This document shows positions 1 through 10,651 of a stretch of DNA of 64,000 nucleotides, piece by piece (within the stretch, counting starts at the first letter, position 1; each line of letters opens with the position of its first letter). Below the pieces are notes generated by a model. The model made no database searches. It saw nothing but the letters and a program-made list of their open reading frames with translations, and was not told the DNA's origin. Location of the stretch: positions 49,020,768 through 49,084,767 of the forward strand of contig CM043944.1 in assembly GCA_014529385.2 (NCBI GenBank), in the 5' to 3' direction. The stretch is from Adiantum capillus-veneris (taxonomy: Eukaryota > Streptophyta > Polypodiopsida > Polypodiales > Pteridaceae). A program made the translations under genes and the position numbers.

Positions 1-310
1 CATCTAAGTCTTTTTGTTTGTGAGAAACAATGTCTTGCCATAGCTTTTGAGTGTTTTGGGGCTCAAACAAGTATCTCTTGAAATGATCAACGACTTCGTT
101 ATAGTTTCCCTTAACCTCCTAAGATAGAGAGTCAAACCAAATGCTAGCATCCTTCCTCATAACTATCTCAAATATTTCTAAGCGTTCCTCATCTCCTATC
201 ACTCTTTTTATGCGGCAAGCCATTTTGGAATTTGCTAGAAATAGCTCGGTATCCTCGTCAAGATCTCCAAAAAAGAGAGGACATCCTGACATTTGGTGTT
301 GGGCCTCCAT
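1..310 (-). pseudogene. LTR-retrotransposon gag fragment, runs off the left edge
   Basis: A minus-strand reading frame from about 310 down to the window edge reads like the first part of a retrotransposon gag (capsid). It starts MEAQHQMSG and contains FFGDLDEDTELFLANSKMA and then IVMRKDASIWFDSLS, the layout of Retrotrans_gag domains in which a W-x-x-L helix follows a charged loop. An in-frame TAG at 119-121 interrupts it. The same frame continues beyond the stop with EVKGNYNEVVDHFKRYLF to position 1, so the frame is maintained and the stop is a later lesion. No protease or polymerase is visible because the window ends. Family assignment (copia or gypsy) is not possible from this piece. Confidence 0.5.
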
Positions 311-1300
311 TGAATCAATTTCAAAGTGAGAACACGTTTATGTTTTTTCTTTATTAAAAATATTCACACAATAATGTTTTCTAAATTGCAATCTATTCTA
401 CAACAAAATAAAAATATGTACATCAAATGACCTATGATAGTCCACAAGAGGCAGGATGATAGGGTTTGGTGACACAAGAATTTCTCCTACTCTTTGGGCA
501 CCAAACATGAACATCATACATTGTTGAAAATGGATCTTTCTACTAATTACAACGTTTATTCTATTGTGTGGAGTGAAATGAAAGGGGAAAACCTCTATTC
601 TTGGGCCAATATCCATGGTCTATGCATGACCTAATGCTTAAGACAAAACAAAAATATAAACATATAAACTAAGGTCGTACCTAATGAAAGGCAAAATAAA
701 AGGATTTACTGAAGTGTTTATCTTGGCCAACCTAAGAGGCCCCAAAATTCTATGAATTACTCGTTGAAATTGTAATTTTGTGCTTACAATGATATGCACC
801 TTTTGCCTTCAATAGGAACAAACGGTTCATACAATTTTTTAAAATTCATGCAAGCTACTTGATTACTCTAAAGGCTGAGTATTCACAACAACATACACAA
901 GCCCACCTCATTGGGGGCACAAAAATTGAGGCAATTCGGGGCGGGCAACAAGAGAGACGACCTCTAAACACCCCTCAAGGCTCCTGTGCTACTCAATTAG
1001 GGCTGGAACAACCACAAGCACGACACAACAACAAATCCACAGTCAAACCCAAACAAGATAGGAGCATCACCTAGTTATGGGATGCAAATTAGGAGGCAAG
1101 AGAGATTTTGTCACAACCAAGAGGAGGTGCAATGAAATGCACACAAGAAATCTCACACAAAGATACACATCAAATGGACCAGAGAGATCTAGAGCAAAGG
1201 AGGGAAGCAAGAGAGAGAGAGGAATGGAACTTGTGTAAAACCTTGTTTGTGACTTGCAAATGGAGATGGTTTCTTATGATGCTATCCTAGATCTTGAATA
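311..1300. other. Intergenic or LTR sequence, no gene seen
   Basis: AT-rich sequence with no coding-like frame. Short open frames at 398-616 and 859-1290 show no domain, biased composition or conserved motif. Confidence 0.5.
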
Positions 1301-1464
1301 AAACTAACTCACTCTTAGTAAATGCTAAACATTGCCAACACGCACACACTACCTTAGGGTGTGGGAAACCTCTCACCACAATACCCTCTTACAATGGACA
1401 TAAAATTGGCAATGAAAACGCACTAAAACACTTTCTACTTTAAAATTATTGATAAAAGAACCAA

Positions 1465-2447
1465 TAGAAACTAAGATCCCCAGAAGACTATTGGACAGTC
1501 TATCAAGGGGTCCAATGAGCATTAAGCAGCCGAATAGCTTGCCTGATTCCCATTGGCCAGAAAACTAAAAGGTCCAATGAGAGTTTAATAAATTTTTTTA
1601 ATTACCTAAAGCTCTCACAAAAGGGGACACATGTCACAAGGCTATCGATTATGCTTCTAATTTGTGATTGGCTAATATTTGCAGGAGCCAATGGGAGGCT
1701 AACTAGAGTAATTGGCAAGAGGGGTCGACCAAGAAGAGAGACAAGGCTGCACTTTTTACCAACACATTGCTACACACACACACACACACACACACAACTC
1801 ATGTGTGCCAGAAGAACTCCATCTCCTTCTCCAAGCATCGAGAAGTAGAGGCATACACCAACAACTCTTGGCTATGGAATGCAAATCCAACCAAGAGCCA
1901 AGCTTCAATGGCATGCTCATCTCGTCTACCATGCTAATTACTAAGCTACACTATGTTCTTAGAGTAATTATGTGAGGAGAATACTTCTTTCTCGTACGAT
2001 ACATCTTCTTCCTCTCAATATTTCCTCATTCCCTGCTAGATCTCACCATTTTTGAAGGTGTGTGAGGTCTTGGGACTGAGGCTAGGGACACTAGGTGTGT
2101 GTTTTGAGCATAATTTGGTGCATGAAGCTTCAATTTTTATTGCACCGTCAAGGAACACAAAGGTTGTATTGTACAAAAGTCTTCTTTAATTGGAGAAGCT
2201 ATAATACAAATCCTTTTGGGAGGGGGGACCGGCTCCATGTAAATCCGGTCCTCAACTGTTGTCAATTGATCTATTTCTCTCTCTTTTTAAGTATTATCCA
2301 TGCTAAACTAGCTAGATGCAAATTTCTATGTTTCTTTCTCAAATTAAGTACTCTCTCAATGCTCATTAGGAACTTGTTCTTGATGAAATGCTCACTTTGT
2401 TATCAATTAACACTACACATAAGTTACAAGTGAATTAAATGTTACAT
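1465..2447 (+). repeat. Probable 5' LTR tail of a plus-strand retroelement
   Basis: Sequence immediately upstream of a primer binding site at 2449. It ends in ACA followed by one base and then the primer site, as expected for an LTR 3' end. The 1465-1710 stretch has an unusual cluster of CCAAT/ATTGG motifs (for example near 1493, 1510, 1551, 1574, 1668 and 1688), which could be promoter elements of the U3 part. The LTR start and the partner 3' LTR were not found, so the left limit is arbitrary. Confidence 0.35.
1772..1796. repeat. (CA)n microsatellite
   Basis: Uninterrupted CA dinucleotide run of about 25 bp. Confidence 0.9.
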
Positions 2448-2448
2448 T

Positions 2449-2462
2449 GGTATTAGAGCTAT
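2449..2462 (+). other. Primer binding site, initiator-Met tRNA type
   Basis: TGGTATTAGAGCT matches the plant retroelement primer site TGGTATCAGAGCT (3' end of tRNA-iMet) with one C-to-T change. It lies one base after a sequence ending in ACA. A gag-like frame follows 400 bp downstream on the same strand. Confidence 0.6.
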
Positions 2463-2849
2463 TGGTTTCTCTTTTCTTGCTCAAGAAGAGAGGTCCTCAA
2501 GCTTGCTAAAAATGGTTGGTGTTATTAAGTGCAAAAGAGTAAGAGAATAGGGATTTTTCATCTTTGAATCATGCTTGCTTTATGCAGTACCATCAAGAGC
2601 TATGGTCTTAATAATGGAGTCCTACGGGGCTTGCCTATGGCTTAACCATTATTGAGATATTATAAGCCTGACAGGAACCAGTGGTATCTTGGTTCTATTA
2701 AACCCTTTATTCTATTCCTTGCAATTAATAATATTCAAGCCACAGGTATAGATGTTTGAGTGCTCATCCTTGGAGGTAAAGGGGAGTAGTAACTAGGGCT
2801 TGAAGTGCCACTCAGTACAAGTAAAAATTTACACCTAAAATTTGCTAGT

Positions 2850-3604
2850 ATGGCTGACAAGGGAAAAGAGATTGAAATGAATGTTGATAGATTTGATTTT
2901 GCTAATGAAAGAGCAATTAATGATGCCCCTATGATGGTAAACTATCTTGTTTCTAGGCTTCAGCAAACCCTGGGCAATCCATCCCTCCAAGGTGAAGTGC
3001 TACAACAATTGCGCACTCATGGTATTCTCCAACCTCCCCACCAAGAAGAGAGAGTACCTAGGAAAGCTCCTGGTGAGACTTCCAAAAGAGGATTCTCTTT
3101 GATAAGAGAACAAGAGGAGGATCCGTACAAAGGGCTCAAAAACTTACTACTTGATGAGGCATCTCCCTCCCAAAGGAGAACCCAAGTTTCAACATTAGAG
3201 CCCCCACCGAAAGAACAAGAAAGAAGTGAGTCTCCTACCACCTCGGTGGAGATGGATCCACAAAGACGGCGGGAAAAATGCTCTTCAACACGCCCTAAAT
3301 GGAGAAGAACAAGAGAAGAACACCCCCTAAATGGAGAAGAACATTGCATGCTCCTCTTGACCATAATTCAAAGAGGGAAGAGAGAAAACAAGAGAAGAAA
3401 AAGGCGAGAAATAGGTCACCCTCTTCTCCATCTTCTTCATCCTCTTGCTCTTCTAAAGAAAGTGATGGTGTAGACAAGGAGGAACAAGGGAAGAAAAAGG
3501 CGAGAAAGAGGTCACCCTCTTCTCCATCCTCCTCATACTCTTCCTCTTCTAAAGAAAGTGATGGTGCAGCTCTCGAAACACCCAGTAAAAGATTCTCAAA
3601 ATGA
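2850..3604 (+). pseudogene. Gag-like protein with SR-rich repeats (broken)
   Basis: Frame opening at 2850 with MADKGKEIEMNVDRFDF, 400 bp after the primer site on the same strand, so the N-terminal part of a retroelement gag is the best reading. It is helical at first (VNYLVSRLQQTLGNPS), then charged and proline-rich. Near 3300-3360 the frame shifts. The alternative frame continues as basic/serine repeats with the core KKKAR-[NK]-RSPSSPSSS and SSKESDG occurring twice, encoded by an approximately 96-bp tandem duplication (about 3395-3471 and 3491-3567). This resembles RS domains of RNA-binding proteins. The element stops near 3770, where other sequence begins, with no protease or polymerase. 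No zinc knuckle is seen. A host SR-protein fragment is a less likely alternative. Confidence 0.45.
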
Positions 3605-4307
3605 ACCTAATGTTTTAGCAAAAGAAGATATAACCAATCAAAAGGAATTAGAGTTATCCAATGTAAGGTCTTTGCCCCGACCAAAAAGAGCACCACTGTA
3701 CCATGGAATGAACATAATGAAAAAAGTTACTATTTTTAACAGTTTCCCAAATTCTATCATGCCATGATGTTTAGAATGTTATAAAGCTTCCAAAAGTGAA
3801 TTAAAATAATTTTTGTGAAAAATTTCCAAAAATAGTAAGTTTTTGGTCACCTGACCCGTCTAGTTTTGACCGTCTCGAAAAACTGCACCCGTACCCCGAA
3901 TTTGAAAAAAATGCATTTTTGGACCTTGAGAACTGGTAAATATGGCAGGTACTCAGATAGATACGTCTTAGTTAGAGCTTAGTATAGAAATTTACGGCAT
4001 TAAATTCCGACTCGTATGGCCCGTTTTAGCCTAAAACCAAAATTTCCTAAGGTTGTGCGTGGAGGCACCGGGGCTCGAGGCTGTGTGGGAATAGGTTCCA
4101 GGCCACTCAGAGCTTGCTTTAGTAGTTAGGGGTGCCCTCTCTTCTTTTTGGAGTTGTGGGAGAGTTGCCAAGCTTGCGAGTGAGTGTGAGAGTCAGTTAC
4201 ACTAGCTAACTGGACACTTGGTAGGCATGTAACTGGACTTGCCATGCATAAGTGGAGTAGCTCCCAGATGCAAATAGCAAGCAAGGTCGATTTTCAGCAT
4301 GGAGGGG

Positions 4308-4320
4308 CCTATTTAAGAGT
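4308..4320 (+). promoter_or_regulatory. TATA-like box of the gypsy-1 LTR
   Basis: CCTATTTAAGAG sits in GC-richer surroundings and about 30 bp before a CA-rich stretch. It fits a core promoter position for the long LTR. This is inferred from motif and context only. Confidence 0.35.
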
Positions 4321-5176
4321 GTGCTCACACACCCACTCAGTATACACACACACTTACACACACACCTTGGGGAGGTGCTGCCGGCACACATAGTTTTTGG
4401 AGAAGAAGCAAAGGAGGGAAGTGCTGTCCGATTCTCATCTCGAGGACTCCATTGGATCAGAAATTCGAGTAGATTTCAGCCCCTAATCACGGTAATATCG
4501 ATTTAATTTATGGTTTGCTGCAAATCTCTCTCTTAATCTCGCAACTATTATGCTTAATTATAGCTAAATTTCTCAATAGCTGCTCTCTAATTCTCCATAT
4601 CATTAGTCTACTACATAATTCTTAATCTAATTGTTAATTATGCAAGAAATTAATCTCTCCTAATCATAGATTAATACATGATTAGTAAAAAGAAATCTCC
4701 CGCTAATCATCATAGTAAATAATTGACAAGCCGGTAATGATGTGGAATTGGTCATTTTCATCTTATTACCACACAATGTTTGAGTAGCTAAATTAGATTC
4801 AATATGTTCATAGATTAAGATGTAATTAAGAGAAATTAATCCGTCATTAATCCACTAGGAAGGGAATTTCCTCTCACCTATGCATACGGTAATTATGTAT
4901 CCACTTACATTAGGAAGGTGATTGAGTATGTCTAATTCACCTCTCTAGTAATTTAATTAGTAAAAATCTGAAATTCTTAATTACCTAGGCCAAGTATTTT
5001 AATTTTAGAGCCAGTTCCCATAGGTATTATCCATAAAATTGCTATGTCTTGAAGGAAATCTAACCCCTCGTACAAGAGGGATTGTTTAGTGATTCTAATC
5101 AGTCATCTTGATTGTTATGGTACTCTCAGACATTAGTTCTTTTCTTCAAGTTTATCAATTAAGTAGTGAGTATAAA

Positions 5177-5320
5177 ATGGCCCCGGTAAAGAGAACTCGC
5201 TTCGGTGGTGCCCACGACCGCGAGGCGGGAACAAGCAACGTGAATGGGAAAGGAAAAGATCCCATGGACAACCAAGTACCGGCCATCTCACGGGCCACCA
5301 ACGACAAGGAAATGGAGGAG
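5177..5320 (+). CDS. Candidate spliced first exon upstream of gypsy-1 gag
   Basis: An ATG at 5177 opens 48 codons (MAPVKRTRFGGAHDREAGTS..., ending DKEMEE) that stop exactly at GAG|GTAGGT, a good 5' splice donor in phase 0. Downstream, TTGGTGTTGCAG ends at 6517, a good 3' acceptor. The sequence after it (6518 on) is in the matching phase and in the same frame as a 130-codon open stretch to 7021. The hydrophilic, basic, low-complexity N-terminus resembles gag leader regions. If real, the intron (5321-6517) removes the end of the LTR and the primer site. It could also be chance: there is no transcript evidence and the second exon carries two stops. Confidence 0.35.
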
Positions 5321-5636
5321 GTAGGTCACATTTTCATTCAAGTCATTTAATTTAATATTGCATACGATAAGTTAGGAAAGAACATATCCCTAAACATGTT
5401 GGAGAAATCCGACGAAAACCTTGGCATTTGAATACAATTGTATATTAAAATCTAAGTAGGAAAGAATGGTTGATGGGTATACTGTTTGAAATAGGAAAGA
5501 ATGTCTGCTAGAGAAAATTTAGCTCGGCATGTTCATTCTATTTCCAATGTTGAACTAGTCATGATCCCCCTACTGATCACAAGGGGCGGCTCGCAACAAT
5601 TTTGCAGTAGCTAGAGTTACTAGCTTAGGGCCTCTA

Positions 5637-5724
5637 CCCACGACTTGCTTTCTATGCAGTGGGAACCCACGTCTTGCTTTCTATGCGGTGGGAATGTCCA
5701 TGTCGTGCTTTTTATGCGGTGGAC
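5637..5724 (+). repeat. Three tandem ~30-bp hairpin repeats
   Basis: Three copies of a unit around TTGCTTTCTATGC. Copies 1 and 2 are bounded by CCCAC and GTGGG (5637-5641/5659-5663 and 5666-5670/5688-5692). Copy 3 is bounded by GTCCA and TGGAC (5696-5700/5720-5724). The arms change together, so pairing is retained. Confidence 0.7.
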
Positions 5725-6401
5725 ATACCTAGTTGTATGGGCAACTAGGCGACAATGGGAGGAGTAAACTCTCGCTGGAGGGGGGATGTTGTATCTCCAG
5801 AACATTGGAATTTTAATGAATAAGTTTGAGTAGAATTTTTACTAGAATTACTGTCTTGGTGCCGCTTTGCAATACTGGTTGAAGGGTTGTCTTAACGAAC
5901 CTTGTGATTCGGAATCTAATCAAGGAACTTTTATGTTGAACAACCATTGTGGTAGTAATTAGGACACATAAGCAAGTGTGAGTGTGGGGGTGGAAAGTGG
6001 GGGCTTGGCTCACGTTGCCAATGCCTATGAGAAGGGTGGTCCCGATTGGTCGGGAACTCTCCGTCCCCATAGTCTTATGAATCGATACTAGTAATACTCA
6101 TTGCCCCTAGAGCGGCGAAGTTTCAAGTGTACGTGCCTCTGAAACATGGGGAAAAAGGCACTCCGGATTTTTCTCCTCTTGGAAGGTGGGTCTTAGGATC
6201 GCTAGATAAGTTAAGCACGCTTCCCCTGCGAGGTGGAGCTAGATCTCTTTGCTAGTAGGCTCGAACTCGACTCAGTTTGTAATGAGAGATCCTCTGCTAG
6301 ACGAACCCTGAACCACTTTGTTTGCTTCCTCTATAGATCTAGTGGCCACGAGATTTACCATCAGATCCGCTGTTGAGACGGCGGGGTTGGTACCTCACAC
6401 C

Positions 6402-6414
6402 TGGTATCAGAGCT
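6402..6414 (+). other. Primer binding site of gypsy-1
   Basis: TGGTATCAGAGCT, an exact match to the common plant retroelement site complementary to initiator-Met tRNA. It fixes the right end of the 5' LTR near 6400. Confidence 0.8.
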
Positions 6415-6517
6415 AAGGTTAGGTTAGACTGAGAAATAATGTCGTATTGTTTGAATATTTAAAAGGAACTAAGGGTATATATGTAGCTGATCCGAATTCC
6501 TTGCATTGGTGTTGCAG

Positions 6518-7021
6518 GAAGACCCCGTGCTAGAATATCGGAAGTTCCAAGTGTTTGAGCTTATTTACTAACAAGCTCGACGGTCCCCAATTTACTAGTC
6601 CAGGCGAGATGTCTTGGAGATGCTGCTGAAGGCTCATACACCGCACTCAACTCACATCGATAGAGGATGGGGGCTCGATTGGACACTTGCAGGAGGGGTT
6701 TACTACATCAACGCTCGGAAGCTAGGATGCCTGGCTACCGATTTGAAGAAAATACATTGGGGAGAAGAATTGAGGGTGGTGCAGATATTCTACTTGCTGC
6801 CTACACGTATGGACCTGACTGTCTCTGACGACACCAATCAAACCCTCAACGAGTGGATTTTGGAGAAGGTCACTAATGTATTCCCAGCAAACAGAGTTAG
6901 AAATTTTGGAGTACCAAAAGAAGAATCCTGGCTCGACACCATAGTTTACTATCCACTCAAAGATGAGTATAGTAACTACTTCATAAATAGAGTAGAGTAT
7001 CATGTGAATACAACCTGCTAG
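6518..7021 (+). pseudogene. Unknown reading frame between primer site and gag (possible accessory ORF)
   Basis: In-phase continuation of the candidate exon at 5177. It begins EDPVLEYRKFQVFELIY after the acceptor AG at 6517 and ends at TAG 7019-7021. Two in-frame stops (TAA near 6569, TAG near 6596) sit where CAA and CAG codons would fit, which is consistent with C-to-T decay. After them 140 codons are open, including THIDRGWGLDWTLAGGVYY and SDDTNQTLNEWILEKV. I do not recognise the fold. It is not in frame with gag at 7219, and its position before gag suggests a separate accessory protein. No catalytic motif is visible. Confidence 0.35.
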
Positions 7022-7218
7022 GCGTATCATATAAGCATTCCAAAAGCCATGTAATAAATTGATCATGAGCTATCCTAAACCTTGAGGGGTTTCAATTGTA
7101 AAGTGTTTTTTTTTTGTCTCTAAGTCTCTATCTCTTGATAAAGTGGGATCTTGAATTTTATTTAAGTCTCGTGTCTATTTGAAATCCAAGTAATGGTATC
7201 AAGAATCTCGTATAACCC

Positions 7219-8091
7219 ATGTAGGCACCGCCTGCTGCTCTGTACTCGGCAGCGCAAGAGAAGAAGCTCCTCTTCAAACAAGATCAACCTCCACTCTTTA
7301 AGGGCGAGGGGGAAAATATGGAAAGAGATGCGGAAGTATGGATGGAGGCTATGGACGACTACTTTGAAGCTGCGGGAACCCAACCCATGAATCAAACCAT
7401 GCTTGCGATGTTCCACTTGTCTAGAGATGCCAAGATATAGTGGAAGCAACATTGCAGGGACTCTTGGATGTTAAGGGATCTTCCCAATCCTGGGAAGACA
7501 TCAAAGCTGTAGTGATGGGCGTTACTTACCTTCCGCCTATAAAACCTTGAAGATGAACGAGTTCTTTTCACTTCGGCAGAAGCTGACTTCATCTGTCGAA
7601 AAACATTATTCAAAGTTCATCACTCTTCGGAGATATGATCCTAAGATGACGCTGGAACAACAGGTAGCAAGGTTCTGCCAAGGGCTAATCGACCCTTTGA
7701 ATACTCGGTTGGAAGCTCTCAGGCCAACAACACTATAGGATGCCTTGTTGAGGGACAAACCTTTAGCTCTTGATGTACAAAAGTTAATCAAAAATAGGAG
7801 GAATCATTTGGAAAAAAGGGCAAGGACAAATGTCTGGAATAATAGACCAGTCAACCAAGCGTATGACCAGCACCCTATTGTGGCTACCACCACAACCATG
7901 GAGTTCCCAGATGTTTGATGCTATGGTTGCGGCGAGTTTGGGCATTACAGATCCAAGTGTCCCAAGAACACTCAGGCAACCAGCGCTAATGCCATACCCT
8001 TGAATGTCCATGGGAGTGGCCAACCTAATGGAAGAGGAGGACGTGGAAGGATGAATAGAGGGCGAGGGCGTGAAGCTACCGCCAGGTGAAT
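7219..8091 (+). pseudogene. gag: gypsy-1 gag (capsid and nucleocapsid)
   Basis: The likely start ATG at 7219 is followed immediately by TAG where a Gln codon fits, then the frame reads APPAALYSAAQEKKLL and PPLFKGEGENMERDAEVWME, the beginning of the Retrotrans_gag capsid. Decay: TAG at about 7437 (a Trp codon is expected in DAKI-W-WKQH), a frameshift before 7547, TAG near 7737 and TGA near 7917. The capsid C-terminal half (MNEFFSLRQKLTSSVEKHYSKF...) spans 7552-7735. The nucleocapsid CCHC knuckle CYGCGEFGHYRSKC lies at about 7919-7960, followed by a Gly/Arg-rich RGGRGRMNRGRGR tail. The gene would package the element's RNA in virus-like particles; here it is broken. Confidence 0.8.
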
Positions 8092-8663
8092 GCCGCAATG
8101 GTACAACCAACTGTGGGAGATGAAGCAGTGGAGAGAGCAACCTTGCATGCTGCAATTGATAACCCCAATGGTTGCGAGAAATACACAGTTATTCATACGC
8201 CAGGATCTCTCAGAGGTGAACAAGTTAACTTACTTATAGATTGTGGTAGTACTCTTTCATTTCTTTCACCTAGATGCATGAGGAAGCTAAAGCTAGATAA
8301 GTATCCAACAAGCAAGCTAGTTGTAGAGTTAGCAAACGGAAAGGAAGTAGTATCTCAACACTCTGCAGGGAAAATCGACTTTGATCTAGGGGGACACCCA
8401 ACCTCTACCCAATTTCAAACCCTACCCTTAGGATTCTTTGATGGGATACAGGGATGGACTGGTTAAAGAAAAATAATGCCCACATCCATTGTGCACAAGG
8501 GAACTTTACTTTTACAGATAACTTGGGTAATGAAGTCTTAATCCAGGGGGAAAATGGGAGACCTAGGGCTACTCTAGTTAAGAGACTTTTCAAGGGACTG
8601 AGAAAGGGGCAGCAAATTTATGCGGTAAAGCTCAACAAGGTGGATCAATCGGATACCACTCTT
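8086..8663 (+). pseudogene. gypsy-1 aspartic protease region
   Basis: The retropepsin core reads VNLLIDCGSTLSFLS at about 8224-8268, where the usual active site is D-[ST]-G; here it is D-C-G, an unusual or mutated residue. ANGKEV and the later hydrophobic GFFDGI correspond to the protease flap and C-terminal half. A one-base frameshift at about 8450 moves the frame to GMDWLKKNNAHIHCAQ, the ILGMDWL signature region. The frame then runs into the linker to reverse transcriptase and meets TGA at about 8664. Confidence 0.75.
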
Positions 8664-9746
8664 TGACCAAACTGGTTGAGGGAGTATGATGATGTATTTC
8701 CTAAAGACCTTACGAATCTTCCACCACATAGAGAGGTAGATCATGAGATTGAGACTATCCCTGGATGTGAACCTATCTCAAAGCGACCTTATAAAATGTC
8801 ACTTCCAGAGGCCATTGAACTCAAGGAACAGCTTAGGTAACTCATTGAACAAGGATTCATTCGACCCAGAACTTCTCCTTGGGGTGCACTAGTTCTTTTT
8901 CAGAAGAAGAAGGATGGAACCTTAAGGCTATGCATAGATTACCGTGGACTAAATCAGGTAATTGTCAAAAACAAGTATCCAATTCCAAGGATTGATGAAC
9001 TCTTGGACAGACTCCACGACGCCAAAATGTTTACAAAGATTGATCTAAGGTCAGGATATTACCAAATCAGGATCAAGGAATCAGATATTCCAAAGACAGC
9101 TTTCAACACTAGGTATAAACACTATGAATTCACAGTAATGTCTTTTGGTCTAACAAATGCTCCTACAAGCTTCAATCAACTTATGCAGGATATTTTCAGA
9201 CCTTATCTGGATGATTTTGTCTTGGTTTTCTTTGATGACATTCTGACCTATTCTAAGAACGAGGCAGATCATGAAGAACATGTTCGCAAAGTACTTGATC
9301 TTCTTCGAGAACACCAACTTTACGCTAAAGCGAGCAAGTGTACCTTCTGCTCATCAAAGGTCAATTATCTTGGATTTGTCATATCGGCCGAAGGGATTTT
9401 AGTGGACCCAGATAAAGTCAAGGATATCGTTGATTGGCCTCAACCATCCACCGTCAGCGAAGTAAGAGGATTTCTTGGGATAACGGGATGGTACATGATT
9501 TTTGTCAAGGACTATGCACGTATTGCTGCACCTTTGACGGAACTCTTGAAGAAAGGAATGAGGATCGAATGGAAGACCGAGCACGAGTCTAGTTTTTCTA
9601 AGCTAAAAGAATTCTTGGTCTCGGCTCCTATCTTAAAGCTTCCAAATTTCAGTAAGGAATTTGAAGTAGCGATCGACGCTAGCAAGTTTGCCTTAGGCGG
9701 AGTTCTTACTCAAGAAGGAAGACCGTGGCTTATACTTCACGAAAGC
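8664..9746 (+). pseudogene. gypsy-1 reverse transcriptase
   Basis: Starts PNWLREYDDVFPKDLTNLPP, the connection to Ty3-type RT, then a TAA at about 8838 (CAA expected before LIEQGFIRP). The RT fingers and palm follow: [37 protein letters not shown] and the catalytic FFDDIL in place of the usual [YF]-[VIL]-DD. The thumb reads VNYLGFVIS and [16 protein letters not shown]. RNase H starts within [16 protein letters not shown] and the frame breaks at about 9745. RT copies the element RNA to DNA in the capsid. The catalytic Asp pair is retained but upstream stops prevent expression. Confidence 0.85.
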
Positions 9747-10651
9747 TGAGGAATCATGAGAAGAATTATCCTACTCATGATTTGGAACTATTAGCGGTTA
9801 TACATGCGCTGAAATTGTGGAGACATTATCTTCTTGGGCACAAGTTTCAGCTAGTGACAGACCACAAGAGCTTAAAATGGATTTTTACTCAACCTATTCT
9901 CAATATGCGACAATGGCGATGGATAGAGCTTTTACAGGAATATGACCTTGACATAAAGTATAGACCAGGGAAGGAAAATGCAGTTGCAGATGGACTTAGC
10001 CGAAAATATTTTCTCGGAGCTATCTCTATTCCAAATAACCCTATCTGGGAGAGAATCAAAGAAGCATCTTTGGTAGATCCAGAATACCAACGTATAGTAT
10101 CATTAGTCCAACAGAATAAGATGCCTGAAGCTAAATATTACTCTCTTATGGGAGGATGTCTTTACTACAGACATAGACTCTGTGTACCCAAAGACCCAGC
10201 TCTAAAGAAGGCTATTCTCTATGAAGCACACGATAGCCCTACATCTGGACATCCAGGTTATGCTAAGACTCTTCATGCTGTCAGGAGGAGTTATTTTTGG
10301 TCTGGGATGAAAGGAGACATACTTCGCTATGTGAGGCAATGTCTCTCTTGTCAGCGGATAAAAGCTGAAACAATCAAGTTACCAGGGCAACTTCAACCTC
10401 TTGACATACCCCAAATGAAATGGGAATGCATTAGTATGGACTTCGTTACAGGATTACCTTCTATAGGAGGTTATGACTCTGTTTTTGTGGTTGTTGATAT
10501 GCTCACAAAAGTGGCTCATCTAGTACCCGTAAAGATGACCTTTACTGCTTCGGATATTAGCCGGGTATTCATCAAGGAGATTTTTAGGTTACATGGTTTA
10601 CCCAAGCGTATTGTCAGTGATAGAGATGCCAAGTTTACATCAAAATTTTAG
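9725..10651 (+). pseudogene. gypsy-1 RNase H and integrase N-terminal/core
   Basis: Follows the RT by a frameshift: [24 protein letters not shown] (RNase H with the catalytic Glu), VTDHKSLKW and YRPGKENAVADGLSR. The integrase zinc finger H2C2 reads HDSPTSGHPGYAKT...CLSCQRIKAE. The DDE core begins WECISMDFVTGLPS (first Asp) and continues to IVSDRDAKFTSKF (second Asp), where TAG at about 10649 stops the frame. Confidence 0.85.

Larger units (their letters stand above)
3771..6401 (+). repeat. Putative long 5' LTR of gypsy-1
   Basis: Non-coding sequence that ends with CTCACACC directly before the primer site at 6402, so at least the right end should be LTR. A TATTTAA box at about 4311-4317 is followed by a CA-rich leader, as in an LTR promoter. 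The left limit is unknown because gypsy-1 lacks a recognisable 3' LTR for comparison. The stretch contains a small coding exon candidate (5177-5320) and three tandem hairpin repeats (5637-5724). Confidence 0.4.

Noticed and set aside
5637-5724. CRISPR-like array of three repeats
   Set aside because: Units are contiguous without spacers and the genome is plant nuclear; they are tandem hairpins.
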